DNA from: Epiperipatus broadwayi
Taxonomy: Eukaryota; Onychophora; Udeonychophora; Euonychophora; Peripatidae
Assembly (NCBI GenBank): GCA_028023455.1
Contig: JAQFVV010012405.1
Span: 1,881,677-1,945,676 of the forward strand
Direction of reading: 5' to 3'
DNA length: 64,000 bases
Positions within the stretch are counted from its first letter, which is position 1, and each line of letters begins with the position of its first letter. A program made the translations under genes and the position numbers. The notes beneath the pieces are model-generated. The model searched no databases. It had not been told where the DNA came from and was given only the letters and a program-made list of their open reading frames with translations. Below are positions 46,985 to 58,499 of the stretch, one piece after another.

Positions 46985-49621
46985 CTGAGATCGCCACAGT
47001 GGTCTATATAGACCCCCAGGAGTCTATTTAACAAAAGTAGGTGTCGATCTGAGCCAGGAGGTCGAAGGAAAAACAATTCTTAATATGCAAATCACACATA
47101 CCTAACTGCGTATGTAAAATTTGTGAATGTTTTTATAATTGACTTAATATCAGTTTCTTTATAGAAAATAAATTAATAAACGTATATTTATTCGGGTGAA
47201 ACAAGTATTTACGTACCAGCGCGCAGCGGCGCGAACTCTGCACTTCTGGCTTATGAGTCATATGCATATGTGTACTTGTCCAAATGTCACGAGCGTTGAT
47301 GTTACAAACGCAAATATCATATGCAGTTTCAGCTATCTTTGCAAATTGTGTACAGTGTCATTATTACTACTTTTATAGTATTGGATAATTAGTTATATAA
47401 AACTATTCATTTAGTTTAGATATCAATTTTAATTATCAATACATGTAAAAAAGAAGGTAAGTATTAATAATATGGATTAGGGTATACCAACTTATTTTTA
47501 ACTTATTTATAGAACCCTAATTAAAAAATGGCAGCTTCAGTTTCTAAAAAGAAATGTCGGTATTATTCATTGGATTATTTGAAATTTGGATTTATTTGTT
47601 CACCGACAAATGAAACGATTCCTATGTGTCTTCTATGCGAAAAAACTTTTGGAAATGACTACATGAAACCGTCAAAAATGAAAGATCATCTTGAAAGGGT
47701 TCACTCAGATAAAAAAAATAAAGAACTTGAATTTTTTAAAAAACTTAAAAGAAAAAGTCACATGTCGACCAACTATAAAAAGTTTTATGAAGCAGTCTAC
47801 TGAAGTTGAAACTGAAGCAGGATTAATAGTTTCGTACAAGATTTCGCTTAATATAGCAAAGAGGGGAAAACCACACACACTCGCTGAAGAAATTGTTATA
47901 CCTGCAATTAAAGACGTCATTGAGAATGTAATGAAAAAAGACTCCGTTAATGTTTTACAGTCCTTGCCATTAAGTGCAAATTCTGTAAAACGGCATATTG
48001 ATGAAATGGCAGAAGAAATAGAAAATACGGTAGTTTCGGAGCTAAAAAATTGCAAGTTCTCTATTCAACTTGATGAATCTGTTTTTGGCGTTTCTGCTAT
48101 TCTTATGGTGCACATTAGATATTTCAGTAAAATGAAAGGACAAGTCATTGATGAATTTTTATTTGCTAAATATCTTGAAACTGATGGAAAAGGAGTGAAA
48201 ATTTTTAGATGTTTACAAGAATATTTAAATAAATATGATATTCCACTTGAAAATATAATTGCAGTAGTCACAGTTGGCGCACCTGCTATGGTAGGGCGTT
48301 ACCGAGGTTTTGCTAGATTTCTCAAAGAAAAAGTGGCCGGTATACGTACTACTCATTGTGTATTGCATAGAAACAACTCAGTAGCAAAATATCTGAGTCC
48401 AGAGTTACATAAAGCTTTACAGTTTTGTATTAAGTGTATCAATCAAATTAAAGCCCAACCTCTTAAATCAAGATTATTTTCCAAACTTTGTGAAAAAAAC
48501 GACAAGGTATTTAACCAATTACTTCTGCACACCGAAGTTAGATGGTTGTCTAGAGGTGTATGCTTGCAACGGCTCATTGAGTTATTTGACTCCACGCCAG
48601 AATTTCTCAGCGAAATAAATCCTGTTCTGAGTGATGAACTCCAAAACAATAAGAACCATATTTTTTATTGAGCGGACTTATTTGGAAAATTTAATGACGT
48701 CCAAACAAAGCTGCAAGAAAAAGATGTAACAATTATCCACGCTCGGACAATACTGTTAGGCTTCCAAGTAAAATTACATTTATTTACATCTTTATTGCTA
48801 CATAAGGATTATCAGTATTTTTCAAATCTGCGACAATTGTATATATTTTCAAGTCTTTTTCTTTTATCTAAGTCATCTTCAAAAGTTAAGCGACGATTTT
48901 AAACTGCACTTTGTTGATTTGGAAAACATTGACATCCCTGAATGGAGGGATGGATTATTGCGCCATTTTCCGCTCAAATTGAAAACGTGGACATCAACCT
49001 GCAAGATGAGCTCGCTGAATTATTATCGGATCTTGAAGCAAAGACACTTCTTAAAAATTTAAAAATAAGCAAATTTTGGACAAATATAAATATAATGCAA
49101 AAATATGTAAAACTTTATGAAATAGCTCAGCCATTCATGCTGGCGTTTCCAAGTTCCTATATGGTTGAAGCCGGTTTCAGTCACGTAAATTCAATCTTAA
49201 CTAAGTACAGAAATAAATTAAATGTGGAGTTTCGAAGGAATTTAAGATTAAAATTGACCAATTTCGAACCCAATATAGCGAACCTTGCAAAGAAACACCA
49301 GGCACACCCATCTCATTAATTAAGAAGCAATACTGTAGTTACTTTACTTATTATTTTTACTTATTTATAATTACTTATTATTTAATAAATATTAAGGTAT
49401 TTAAATTTCAACATTAAGATATTTTTCATAAAACTATTGTTACACAATGTAAAATTACTTTAATAAATGTTTAAAATCATAAAATAAATTTACAAACAAA
49501 GTACCAAATAGATAGTTTTATTTTAATTAAATGAAAATTACTTTTATGGGGGGGGGGGGGGTCGATAAAGATTTTGAAAAATTATATAGGGGTCCATGAT
49601 CAAAAAGTTTGGCAACCTCTG
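46985..49621 (+). mobile_element. Full-length ZBED5/Buster-like hAT transposon (inactive)
   Basis: Left end CTGAGATCGCCACAG (46985-46999) and the reverse complement of the right end CAGAGGTTGCCAAAC (to 49621) match at 11 of 15 positions. They are flanked by TGATGGAC (46977-46984) and TCATGGAC (49622-49629), an 8-bp duplication with one mismatch, as expected for hAT. Size 2.64 kb. A 14-G tract lies near the right end. Confidence 0.8.
47528..49319 (+). pseudogene. hAT transposase, ZBED5/Buster-like, frameshifted and with a lost catalytic Asp
   Basis: The order is typical. 47528-47803 carries an N-terminal BED zinc finger (CLLCEKTF ... DHLERVH, C-x2-C and H-x4-H). A frameshift follows near 47770. 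47691-48671 holds the core: GKPHTLAEEIVIPA, SVKRHIDEMAEEIE, FSIQLDES with the first catalytic Asp, and VTVGAPAMVGRYRGFARFL. The family has TDGAPAM there, so the second Asp is Val (GTT at 48273-48275). Then come THCVLHR and LLLHTEVRWLSRGVCLQRL. A TGA at about 48669 interrupts the frame, which continues ADLFGKFNDVQTKLQEKDVT. 48942-49319 is the C-terminal hAT dimerisation domain (VEAGFSHVNSILTKYRNKLN). It once acted in cut-and-paste transposition. The shift, stops and Asp loss make it inactive as a transposase. Confidence 0.92.
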
Positions 49622-49629
49622 TCATGGAC

Positions 49630-51402
49630 TATGCCCATTTATTTATTTTGGTAGCTCTACTATTTATATTGGCGTTAACCCTCATTCTTGGATAAGTCAA
49701 AATCTCTTCTCCCTAGCATTTTCCATTTGTTGATTCATAATTGCCTGCTAAATAGTTCGTTTGCACACATAGTCATTTCATCTACTTTATATGGAAGGTT
49801 ATTGTAACGGTGCGGGTTTTCCACCAGAAGAGGGGAAACACATCACCCTAAGGTTGGACCTAGGGTCTTCGGGTAGGATGCTGTGAATGACATGATGAAA
49901 GTACCTAATCTATGATCACATCTACCTCTAATGGGCTAGCTCTAAGTTTACACATTAAATTTAGATACAATTTGGCTTAGTTCATCCATACCTCACCCCT
50001 CTTTTGGATTTCATTATGCCTCAGTATTCAAACTCAGGGAGAAATTTGCTTTCAGCTCTCTGCAGGGGTGAATTTACACTAGATAGCAACTACTGCACCT
50101 CTATACAGGTTCCAATTGATTTAAAGATCCACTCAAGCATAACATGTGTGTGTGTGGGTATAAATATCCGGTTATAAGTTGAAGAGTGAATGTATAAATC
50201 ATTTTGATAAACTAAAGACCATTTTAATGAAAATCAAGTTAACAACATTTATCGAATAATAAAATAAAAATCCAAAACTTTTAAACATAATAAAATAATA
50301 TAATTGTACATGTCAAGAATGTATGTCTACCATATCAGCGATTAAATGTTTTCACTATTCTAACCCTTACCCATGGTAGAAGTACATAGCATGGCACTAA
50401 TTATTTACAAAGCAAAATAATAAAAAAAATCTTTTTATTAAATTGACCACGAAGCTAGCTAACTAATTTATAATATTATACAAGTACATCCATAATAGCC
50501 TCGTCGTTCAATTCTGGTTATTGCTGTTCCATCTTCTTTGGAGACCTCTCCTCTATGTACAATTCCCTAAAGTTGATAGGAAAGAGCATTCACACTGGAA
50601 GATTAGTTATTTATACCAAAGAAAAATAAAGATAAACAACTGTTAGTTAACAATCAAAAAATAACACAAACTCTGTCCTGTAGTTATGCTTAATATGGAA
50701 TAGTATCAAAAAATCTTACCTCTTTCCATATCATAATGATGATGATCAAATGTCAAGTCACTATATAGGGAAAGCTGACTAAACTTTATTTAACATAAAA
50801 AAAAAAAATTGACTAACTTGATAACCCCACCCCTTCACTTTCTTGATTAAGCATAATGGACTCTTCAAATTCTAGACATATTTAAGCTACCAAATATGGA
50901 GATAAAATAAAACTAGAATTTTTACAAACAAATAAAAATAATATATAATAAATCAAAACATTCATTAGTTCATCTTGGTTAGTATCCATGAGTTTAGCAA
51001 TAATATCTCTTATGGATACAGTCTATCTCTCTTTAAATTATCCTTCCTCGGTAAATCATTCACCACCTGTTAAAATTCTTCGGTAATGCGCGTGAAACGA
51101 TGTTGTTTCCATTTTCTGCAGTTGTTTCTCTTCTGGATCCATTTAGACACTTAGTGTAGGGCATTTGATGTTTCTTTAGGCATTATATAGGCAAGTAGAT
51201 CAAATCATCACGTCTCTATGGTAGGACTGTAGCAATCCAGCCCTATGGCAATATTAATTTAGCCGGAAAACATTGCACAGCAGTTAATAATAATTTACTT
51301 TTTCTCAATTTACTATTTGGCATTTAATGGCTTATATAAGAAAAAAGTTATTTCATCCTTTATATAAATAATATAAAAACTCTTGTCAGATAATGGAAAT
51401 TA
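49630..51402. other. Intron sequence, no gene recognised
   Basis: GC is somewhat higher at 49800-50130 and 51000-51250. The minus strand of about 51215-50970 has a broken coding-like stretch (MDPEEKQLQKMETTSFHAHY and VSIRDIIAKLMDTNQDE) that I cannot assign. It may be a decayed transposon or gene fragment. Confidence 0.4.
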
Positions 51403-51446
51403 TTCGACACGAATAAAGCGTGATAAACAGAGCACAAAAACATTAA

Positions 51447-51845
51447 TTATAAACAACAATTAGCCAAGCGCTTTCGGTACTGTATACCAGAATCATGGCG
51501 ACATACTGGAACTGAACGGTTAATATTCCAGTGCATGCTCAGTGGAACACTAGTGTTACGCTGATTAATAACATTTTTAGACTTTGCAATAAACCAAGCC
51601 TCTTTCAACTTCCTTTTCCGATCATTTGACTCATTGCACACAGTAGTAATATTTTGAGGATAAAACTCGTGACCACAATTACTTTCATGATTTGAAAAAA
51701 CAGAATTAACCTGCAAATCACTTTTAGATTTTTTGTACTGATAAATATGCTGTTGCAAACGCATTAAAACATTGGCTTTCGTTTCCCCGAAATAAATAGC
51801 ATTATAATCATTTTTTTTTGCAAGTAATGGAATAAACCACTTCAT
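51447..51845 (-). CDS. GIY-YIG endonuclease domain, inverted arm (intact frame)
   Basis: A 132-codon frame reads AIYFGETKANVLMRLQQHIY (the YIG strand, Arg and His of the GIY-YIG fold), then VNSVFSNHESNCGHEFYPQN with the family's His and Cys positions and KLKEAWFIAKSKNVINQRN with the metal-binding Glu. It ends IQYRKRLANCCL and a stop. The GIY strand (YSITC in the plus copy) would lie just upstream, where the sequence here runs into an A-tract, so the domain is probably missing its first strand. It has no separate promoter that I can see. It nicks DNA in active elements of this family. Confidence 0.85.
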   Translation of the reverse strand: MKWFIPLLAKKNDYNAIYFGETKANVLMRLQQHIYQYKKSKSDLQVNSVFSNHESNCGHEFYPQNITTVCNESNDRKRKLKEAWFIAKSKNVINQRNTSVPLSMHWNINRSVPVCRHDSGIQYRKRLANCCL

Positions 51846-51883
51846 ACTTATTCATTTCTTCTATATTATCCTTTGAATTGTGA

Positions 51884-52796
51884 GTGAATATGTTCAATGA
51901 ATTAAATGAGAGTTCTGGTTTGTCATGGACTATTGAGTTTGAAAATGATGGTATCTTAAAATATTTAGATGTAAATGTATATAAATGCTGTAATATGTTA
52001 GGGTATAAAATGTTTGTTAAACCATTGAATGTAAGGGGTTTTATACATCCGTCATCAAATGTTCCTTTGAATTATAAAATGGCTGGATTTAAATGTTTTT
52101 TATATCGTAATTTGCATCTTTGTAAATTTGAGGCAGATAGGAAAGATAATATTGATAAAGACTATATTACACAGACAATTGTGTTTGTTTTATCAGAATT
52201 TAAAGTTCAAACATAAAGTGGTAAATAAATAATAAAGCGGTCAAAAAGTGGTTTTCTTTAGCTTATGTGCCACCTATAAGTAAAAAATTAAAAAATATTG
52301 TCAGTGAAGATTATAATGTAGGATTCTGTTCCCCTTTATGTTTGAATAGATTAATAAACAATTCAAAGAATAATGTAGAAAAAATGAATAAGTATGAAGT
52401 GGTTTATTCCATTACTTGCAAAAAAAAAAAAAGATTGTAATGCTATTTATTTCGGGGAAACGAAAGCCAATGTTTTAACGCATTTGCAACAGCATATTTA
52501 TCAGTACAAAAAAATCTAAAAGTGATTTGCAGGTTAATTCTGTTTTTTCAAATCATGAAAGTAATTGTGGTCACGAGTTTTATCCTCAAAATATTACCAC
52601 TGTGTGCAATGAGTCAAATGATCGGAAAAGGAAGTTGAAAGAGGCTTGGTTTATTGCGAAGTCTGAAAATGTTATTAATCAGCGTAACACTAGTGTTCCA
52701 CTGAGCATGCACTGGAATATTAACTGTTCAGTTCCAGTATGTCGCCATGATTCTAGTATACAGTACCGAAAGCGCTTGGCTAATTGTTGTTTATAA
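51884..52796 (+). pseudogene. Penelope-like RT C-terminus and GIY-YIG domain, frameshifted
   Basis: Frame 51884-52216 begins in the RT thumb: GILKYLDVNVYKC (FLDV-like strand), NYKMAGFKCFLYRNLHLC (the H/K..R segment after it) and ITQTIVFVLSEFK. After a shift comes AYVPPISKKLKNIVSEDYNV, then CLNRLINNSKNNVEKM and YEVVYSITC, the GIY strand. A run of 12 A at about 52421-52432 causes another shift before YFGETKAN. Frame 52527-52796 holds the rest of the domain, nearly identical in protein to the inverted arm. The upstream RT palm is missing, so the copy is 5'-truncated as well as frameshifted. Confidence 0.88.
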
Positions 52797-52838
52797 TTAA
52801 TGTTTTTGTGCTCTGTTTATCACGCTATATTCGTGTAG

Positions 52839-53400
52839 TGCTAGTGATGTTTTATTTCTTTTTTTCTCCGTGTTTGAATAATAGCGCAGTTTTATTCTTA
52901 AATTTCAATTTAAAATCAGTTCAGTTCTTTTGTCAAACCGTACAAATTTATCAAACTTTTCTCTGTTTAAATGTTGATTGTAATTTCTTATAATTATGAG
53001 CTATGAAGATTATGCAAATAATTTGGAATGTTCAAACAAGTCATCCATCTTCTCTTGGATTCGAATATTCGATCTTTAAAAGTTGGCTTTGTACAGTTCT
53101 TGTATCATTTGAAAAATAACAAAAGTCCACGGGATATCGGGATACCCTGCTTAGTTTCCATTGTTTAGTATACTAGCATTTCCATTTCCTTTTCTATTGC
53201 TGTAGCTGTCTATTGTTGAGCGTATATTGATTGTAGTTAAAAAATAAAATTATGTAATAGAATTCTACTTTTATCTTCCATATTTGTTTGCCTAGTGATT
53301 GGCTTGACATTAGATCATCACTATGTTTACTAAGTTTAGGTCTTTATATGTGATGTTCAACACATTAATAAATAACTCATTGTTGATCTATATATAGGAT
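52839..53400. other. Intron sequence, nothing recognised
   Basis: T-rich plus strand following the Penelope-like element; the ORF at 52784-52993 is the tail of the element read in another frame. Confidence 0.45.
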
Positions 53401-53404
53401 TTCT

Positions 53405-53530
53405 TTAACTGGGGTTAAACAAGGGAAATTAGTTCATTGCGACATTTGTTTAATTTAGTACTTAATAAAGCAAACATTAAACACATATAAAGCGGTCATG
53501 GTTTTCAATTTAGTGTTTAAAAAATTGAAT
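53405..53530 (+). pseudogene. Possible LINE reverse-transcriptase scrap
   Basis: TGGGGTTAAACAAGGGAAAT reads GVKQGK, like the conserved GVRQG of LINE RT before motif B. It is followed in shifting frames by FNLVLNKANIKHI-like sequence (family pattern LFNLVL..A). It is short and broken, so the assignment is tentative. Confidence 0.4.
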
Positions 53531-53729
53531 ATAGGTCTTCAAAACTGAATATGCACGTACTCTGTATCACTTTTTGTTATACTTGATATTGTATACCAAT
53601 CTGATACTGTTTGGTCCTGTATTCATGCAACATGACATCTTTATATGTTTGAAAATTTTCTAGCTTGGGTGATAAAAATTTCCATCAGTAATTTGTCAAT
53701 CCCATGAGGTAAACACAAGTCAATGCCAT

Positions 53730-54710
53730 ATTGTCCTCTTCCATTCTGTTTAATAAAAAAGTTTTCTTAAGATTGTCAAGGTGTTGCACAGGAATTTCCC
53801 CCACATCACCCTTAAACAATTTTGTCTTTAAAAATCAATTAAACCCCCCCCCCCCTGGTATGAACAATGTTCTCAGAGATTTATTTGCTTTCTTCTTACA
53901 ACTCCACTTACTAACTTCCATTAGTGCTTTTATTATACTTTTTTTTAATTTTACCCTTTTGTAACACTTCTCTATACAATTCTTTCACATACTTCTCTTG
54001 CTTATTTTTGATTTGTCTGAAAATTTCATTTAACTCTTCTTAAATGAGTGGACATTGCAGAATTTCCCATTTTTCAGCTTCGGTGCATATATTTGCCCTA
54101 TTACTTCTTTCATGCTTCTGATTGTCCTACCAATTCCTCCTTGTCTTGTAATTTCCATTTTTTCCACAAATTGATCTATCTGTTTTCTCTCAAATTATAC
54201 CTTGCACATGATATATAGCATCTATTTTCTTGTTCAGCTAGCTTTCTATCCTCCTGTATTGTTTGGGTTATATTAGGGAAAGCTTCTTGAACACTGGTTC
54301 ATTTTTTAATTGCCTTTTTCCTGATCAAATTCCTCAATCTCAACTTCTTTTGTTTATCCTTTTCTCTTAATTTTCTATTTTCCTTAGCAGTTTCTCTTCT
54401 CTTTCTGGATTGTTTTCTTCTATTTTCCTTAGAGGCAGCTGACTTTGCTCTGCTTTGCTGTTTTCATTTTTTTTTCTTTTTAGCAACTCTTTCTCTCTAT
54501 AGTGATTTCTATTTTTAATTTTTCTTCACTTTTGCTGATTGCTTTCTTCTTCTTTCTTTAACAGCATTTGACTTTGCTGACTGCTTTCTTATAATCGCCT
54601 TAGCACCATTACCATATCTGGGTTGACATGATCAGCTCCTCTATTCTTTGAGCTCCTTCAGTCAAGTGCTGATCTTCCTTTGATTATGTTCTTTCTCTAT
54701 TTTTTTAACA
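53730..54710 (-). pseudogene. Decayed coding-like tract on the minus strand, family unknown
   Basis: The minus strand is purine-rich and holds coding-like pieces between stops: VQEAFPNITQTIQEDRKLAE, KMEITRQGGIGRTIRSMKEV and KALMEVSKW. The Lys/Glu-rich upstream part suggests a coiled segment. It could be an ORF of a retroelement or a dead gene. A run of 14 C at about 53847-53860 interrupts it. Confidence 0.35.
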
Positions 54711-56479
54711 TGGCCAAAGTTAGGATATAAGTTTGTATTCAATAACTTTTAACTTCCCACAAAATATGTAAGTTTAAAATAAGATTTCATAAAATAAGTC
54801 TCACATCATCTTCCCTTCTGTGCAAACTTTCAATGTTATGTATTACCTTGCATCTGATTATCTCAATCATTGTCTTACTCTAACTAGTCTAATTTATTTC
54901 TTTTAGTTTATCCCCATAATTATCATGTTCATGCATGTGTAAGCAACTTTCTCATTCAGTTTATTTTTTATGCAACGGTCAAACATCAATTCTCTTTAAT
55001 AGATTTGTTACCACTTGCAACAGCTAACGATAAAATCAAGAGAGAGGTTATAACTATAAATACTGTATTAAGGCAATTTTTTCATACCGTTAGATGCCAG
55101 CAGATTTTACAAAAACCTAGAGTGTGATTTATCCTTGTTCAAGATTAATTAGCAACATTACTTGTTTCATTACATAATCAAATTATAACCAACATAGGTA
55201 AAGACTTCATGATTCTCTCTGATCTATTATGGAATGAAATTTTAATGAAAGACAAATGAAAAATAATATTAATAAGCAGACATTTTATACATTTATTTCT
55301 CCATACTGAAATGGTAAATCTGATTCAGATATGCATTTCACGGTCTATTCCACCTACTAATAGGGTTTGATTTCAACCCACATATGTGAAAATGTAAATA
55401 ATAATGTCTGTATATATAAATGTATTCCATACAAACGTTTTTTTTTTCATATTATTATTATTAATGTATTTAAATCATAATCACCTTGAATTAACTGTTA
55501 TGATTTGTCAGATAATATATCATATTGTTTTTTTTATATATAACAAAATAAAGCATTTTAATAAGAAAATTCAACAGAAGTTTTTTTTTATATATATACG
55601 TTTGTTTTATTATTTATTAGAAAATTCAAGATGGCATACCAAGAAGATGCACATTTCATGCTGAACCAGCACACATCAGTTGGCCCAGACCTCAATATAT
55701 TACAATATCGTTGTCATTATTCAGTGTATATGTATATAGCAAATTATTACAGTTTATTTGATAAGTGTCTAACATGCTGCCCTCACAACTTTGACACAAA
55801 TCACTTAATGAAAGTACATTAATAATTTTTATTAGTCATTTATTAGACTAGAGATTATTCAATAATGGATAAAATTTCTATAGTGTAATTTTTACTATAC
55901 CATTCTTATGCAAGGTAGGGTCTGATTTCTCCCCTTTTAACAGCTTGTTATTAATATACCCCCTTTTTTTCTTTCGTAATTGCAGCTAATAAAAAGTAAA
56001 CATTTATATTTTTGTCACATGATTATTTCATAAAAGCAAATTTTTTCTCAAGTTTAACCTATTTAACAACTAGTTTGCTCTGCAGGTAATGTGATAAAAA
56101 ATAATTATTTTTATATTAATGTATAATACATCAAATGTACCTAAGGTTATTCAGAAGCTTGCCACATTTAAGATATAATGCCCGTCATAATTCAAGGTTG
56201 ATCACTTCAATCAATATTTATTTTCTAAATGTAAAGAGGGAATTTCTTACCTACAGGTATATATTTCCTTTTAGAAATAACCTATTTCTAAATTTTCAAT
56301 ACATGTTATACAAACTTAAATTTATAAATAATTCATAGAAATATTGGGTAATAGTATGTATACTGAACTCAAACACTTGATGGGGTTGTTTTTCACACAA
56401 CACACATCAATATCCGCTTTAGCGGCCTAACTTATGGCTAACACTACAACAGTGTTGTTAGAGCCTTAACATAGGTGGT
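54711..56479. other. A+T-rich intron sequence, no gene
   Basis: Short ORFs at 55404-55664, 55631-55822 and 56135-56338 have no recognisable motif. A GGCTAACACTACAACAGTGT stretch near 56432 can pair with itself, just upstream of LINE copy 5. Confidence 0.5.
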
Positions 56480-56493
56480 AAGGAGTATATACA

Positions 56494-57775
56494 TTGTCAG
56501 ATCTTTTTTTTGCAAATGATGTCTTTTTGTTGTGCAGAAAGAAGAAAAGAGATGGAAGCTATGTAGAGAACAGCGCAAGGGTGGGTAAAGATATGGGGAT
56601 AAAATTTAGTGAAGAAAAATCAAATATAATGATGGTGAATACTGGGGAAAGAGAAGACAAAGATTTCTTATTGAGGGATATAAAGTTAGGTGTGGTGAAT
56701 AGATATAGTTATTTTAGAATCATCTTGAGTAATCAGAAAAATTGCTTGAATGAATGGGAGAAAAAATTGATAAATGAAGCAAAGAAAAGAAAGGGATTGA
56801 TAAAGAAATTAAGTGTTTCATATAATAAATATGATGTAGCTAGAATTGTATGGAAGGGAGTGGCAGTAGCAGGGTTAACATATGGCTATGATGCATTATG
56901 CGTGTAAAGGGGGTATTAGATTTCTTAGAAAAATACAAAGGAAAGTAGGAAGACATGCCTTAGATGCAGGGGTGTGGACAGCAAAGGAGGCAATTCATGC
57001 ATAAATGGAATGGTCAAGTTTTTATGAGAGATGCAAAAAGCAAAATGAAAATGCTTGGTAGATTGCAATTTATGGATAATAAAAGAATATCCAAAATAGT
57101 ATTCAATTGGGTTACAAGTAAAGGGCAGACAACAAGATGAGTGAGAAAGGTAATGTGGTATGCAGAAGATTTGGATAAAGGATTTATGTCAGTATACTTG
57201 TCCAAAAGTGGGATGATTGTGTTAGGAGGATTGTTGAGTGTTATAGTGATAAGGAGTGGGATAGAAGAATAGATGAATTAATAAAGAATAGGGAGTTGGA
57301 GAACTAGTATGGAGAGTAAAACTAGTTTAAATATATATAGAAGTAAATGGAACATTGGGTGTGAGTTAATTTATGATATTAGTAAGAAAGTAGTTTATTA
57401 TTTAAGGCTTGAACGGGATTTTTAGCAACAAGGGAATATACACGTAAATGAAAAAATATGCATGATTTTTGTAAGTTGCGTAAGGAAGGCACAGAAAATA
57501 TTAGGCATCTGTTACTTCAATGTAAACGCTTGGAAGCAGAAAGGGTACAAATAATGAAGTTATGGAAGAATAAATATGAACAAAGTGATTATACAGAAAG
57601 TGAGTTATTGGTTTTTATGCTGGATTTGGGAAAAGATAAGGGGGGATTTAGATATGAAGTCCATGGAGTTGACAAAGATTATGTTGTGGAAATGGGATGG
57701 AGCAGATTATGGGAAAACTTAGGGTGGAGAATGGAAAGGGAAGGTAAAGTTGCTAACAGGTTTCTCAGGGCATAG
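56494..57775 (+). pseudogene. LINE reverse-transcriptase end and C-terminal domain, broken
   Basis: Frame 56494-56907 has FANDVFLLCR (catalytic motif C altered, D to N), GIKFSEEKSNIMMVNTGERE, KLGVVNRYSYFRIILSNQKN, NKYDVARIVWKGVAVAG and LTYGYDALC, then a stop. The middle part (56910-57450) is in several frames. Frame 57458-57775 has CKLRKEGTENIRHLLLQCKR, where the second Cys of the C-x2-C-x8-H-x4-C motif has become Arg, then SDYTESELLVFMLDLGKDKG. The changed catalytic Asp, the lost Cys, the stops and the shifts all show an inactive copy. Confidence 0.87.
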
Positions 57776-57908
57776 TTGCCGAGAGATTCCTGACTCCGTA
57801 TAAGGAGCAGATTATGGGAAAACTTAGGGTGGAGAATGGAAAAAAAAAGGTAAAGTGGCTAACAGGTTTCTCTGGGCATAGTTGCTGAGAGATTCTTGAC
57901 TCCGTATA
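57699..57908. repeat. 105-bp tandem duplication of the LINE 3' end
   Basis: Two direct copies of GGAGCAGATTATGGGAAAAC ... TGACTCCGTATAAGGAG. The first ends in GGAG that is shared with the start of the second, so it may have arisen by slippage at GGAG(C/A)A. Confidence 0.93.
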
Positions 57909-57935
57909 AGGAGAAGTCACAGTGCATCACATCAC

Positions 57936-58499
57936 AACGAAATACTACGGCCATTGACTTGAGATAGTATTCCTTAAGTGAGCGCAATTCAACTCTCGCT
58001 ATGGACTGATTTGATGGCAGCTGTATTTGAAGGATGCAAAACTATCAAAAAATTCATTATGGAAAAATTTTGAGAAAGCGTAGGATTTAGTATTAAATAT
58101 TAAGAATTGTCAGGCCATCATACATGCTTCCCTACGATTTTGAACTGCACACAACCTGAAAAGGTTAGGGTTTTCAGCAAAGTTCTGCCGAGTTCAGGTG
58201 CAAAGCCATGTTTACGCATGAATCCGTGCGAGAACAGTAAAATGTCGGCAGCAAGTGTTCAAAATTGATGGGAGTGAATTGCCGGCCTCAGAAGTTGATG
58301 GTGTTGTGTTTTTCCAGAAGAGAATATCATGCCAGATGCGAAGCTATGTGTTTGTAGGAGGAGCATGGTTTTAGTCAATTACAGAATCTGGGGAATTTCG
58401 TTGCCATTCCTGCAAGCGTACCTAGGGTCTGCGTAAGGGAACTTCGTTGGACGGCTCCAAAATCCCTTTACTTAGAGCTTTGAGGCTCATCTCCTATTG
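57936..58499. other. Higher-GC segment, not recognised
   Basis: Clearly richer in G+C than its surroundings (for example GTTTACGCATGAATCCGTGC, CCTAGGGTCTGCGTAAGG). No long ORF and no recognised motif. Perhaps a transposon fragment. Confidence 0.4.

Larger units (their letters stand above)
51403..52838. mobile_element. Foldback Penelope-like element (inverted endonuclease arms)
   Basis: Left arm about 51403-51868 is the reverse complement of right arm about 52372-52838. Each arm carries the full GIY-YIG domain plus the 3' sequence CCGAAAGCGCTTGGCTAATT. The unpaired middle (about 51869-52371) holds the end of the RT domain in plus orientation. The plus-strand copy thus runs RT end to GIY-YIG to 3' end, preceded by an inverted copy of its own last 470 bp. 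Confidence 0.9.
56480..57935 (+). mobile_element. LINE copy 5 (longest copy of the family, 5'-truncated)
   Basis: Starts at the FADD motif region (DLFFANDVFLLCR, where the usual FADD reads FAND) and ends in the tail CACAGTGCATCACATCACA. It extends about as far 5' as copy 1. Its last 105 bp are duplicated (57699-57908). Confidence 0.9.

Noticed and set aside
47705-48271. Minus-strand ORFs across the hAT transposase
   Set aside because: They are shadows of the well-supported plus-strand transposase.
49547-49561. Run of 14 G as a G-quadruplex or regulatory site
   Set aside because: It lies in the 3' part of a dead hAT element; single homopolymer runs of this kind are common in such elements and prone to sequencing error.
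51403-52838. Hammerhead ribozyme, as known in terminal repeats of Penelope-like elements
   Set aside because: I looked for CTGATGA and GAAA core motifs in suitable spacing near the ends of 16806-17542, 28100-37312 and 51403-52838 and did not find a convincing set; a covariance-model search would decide.
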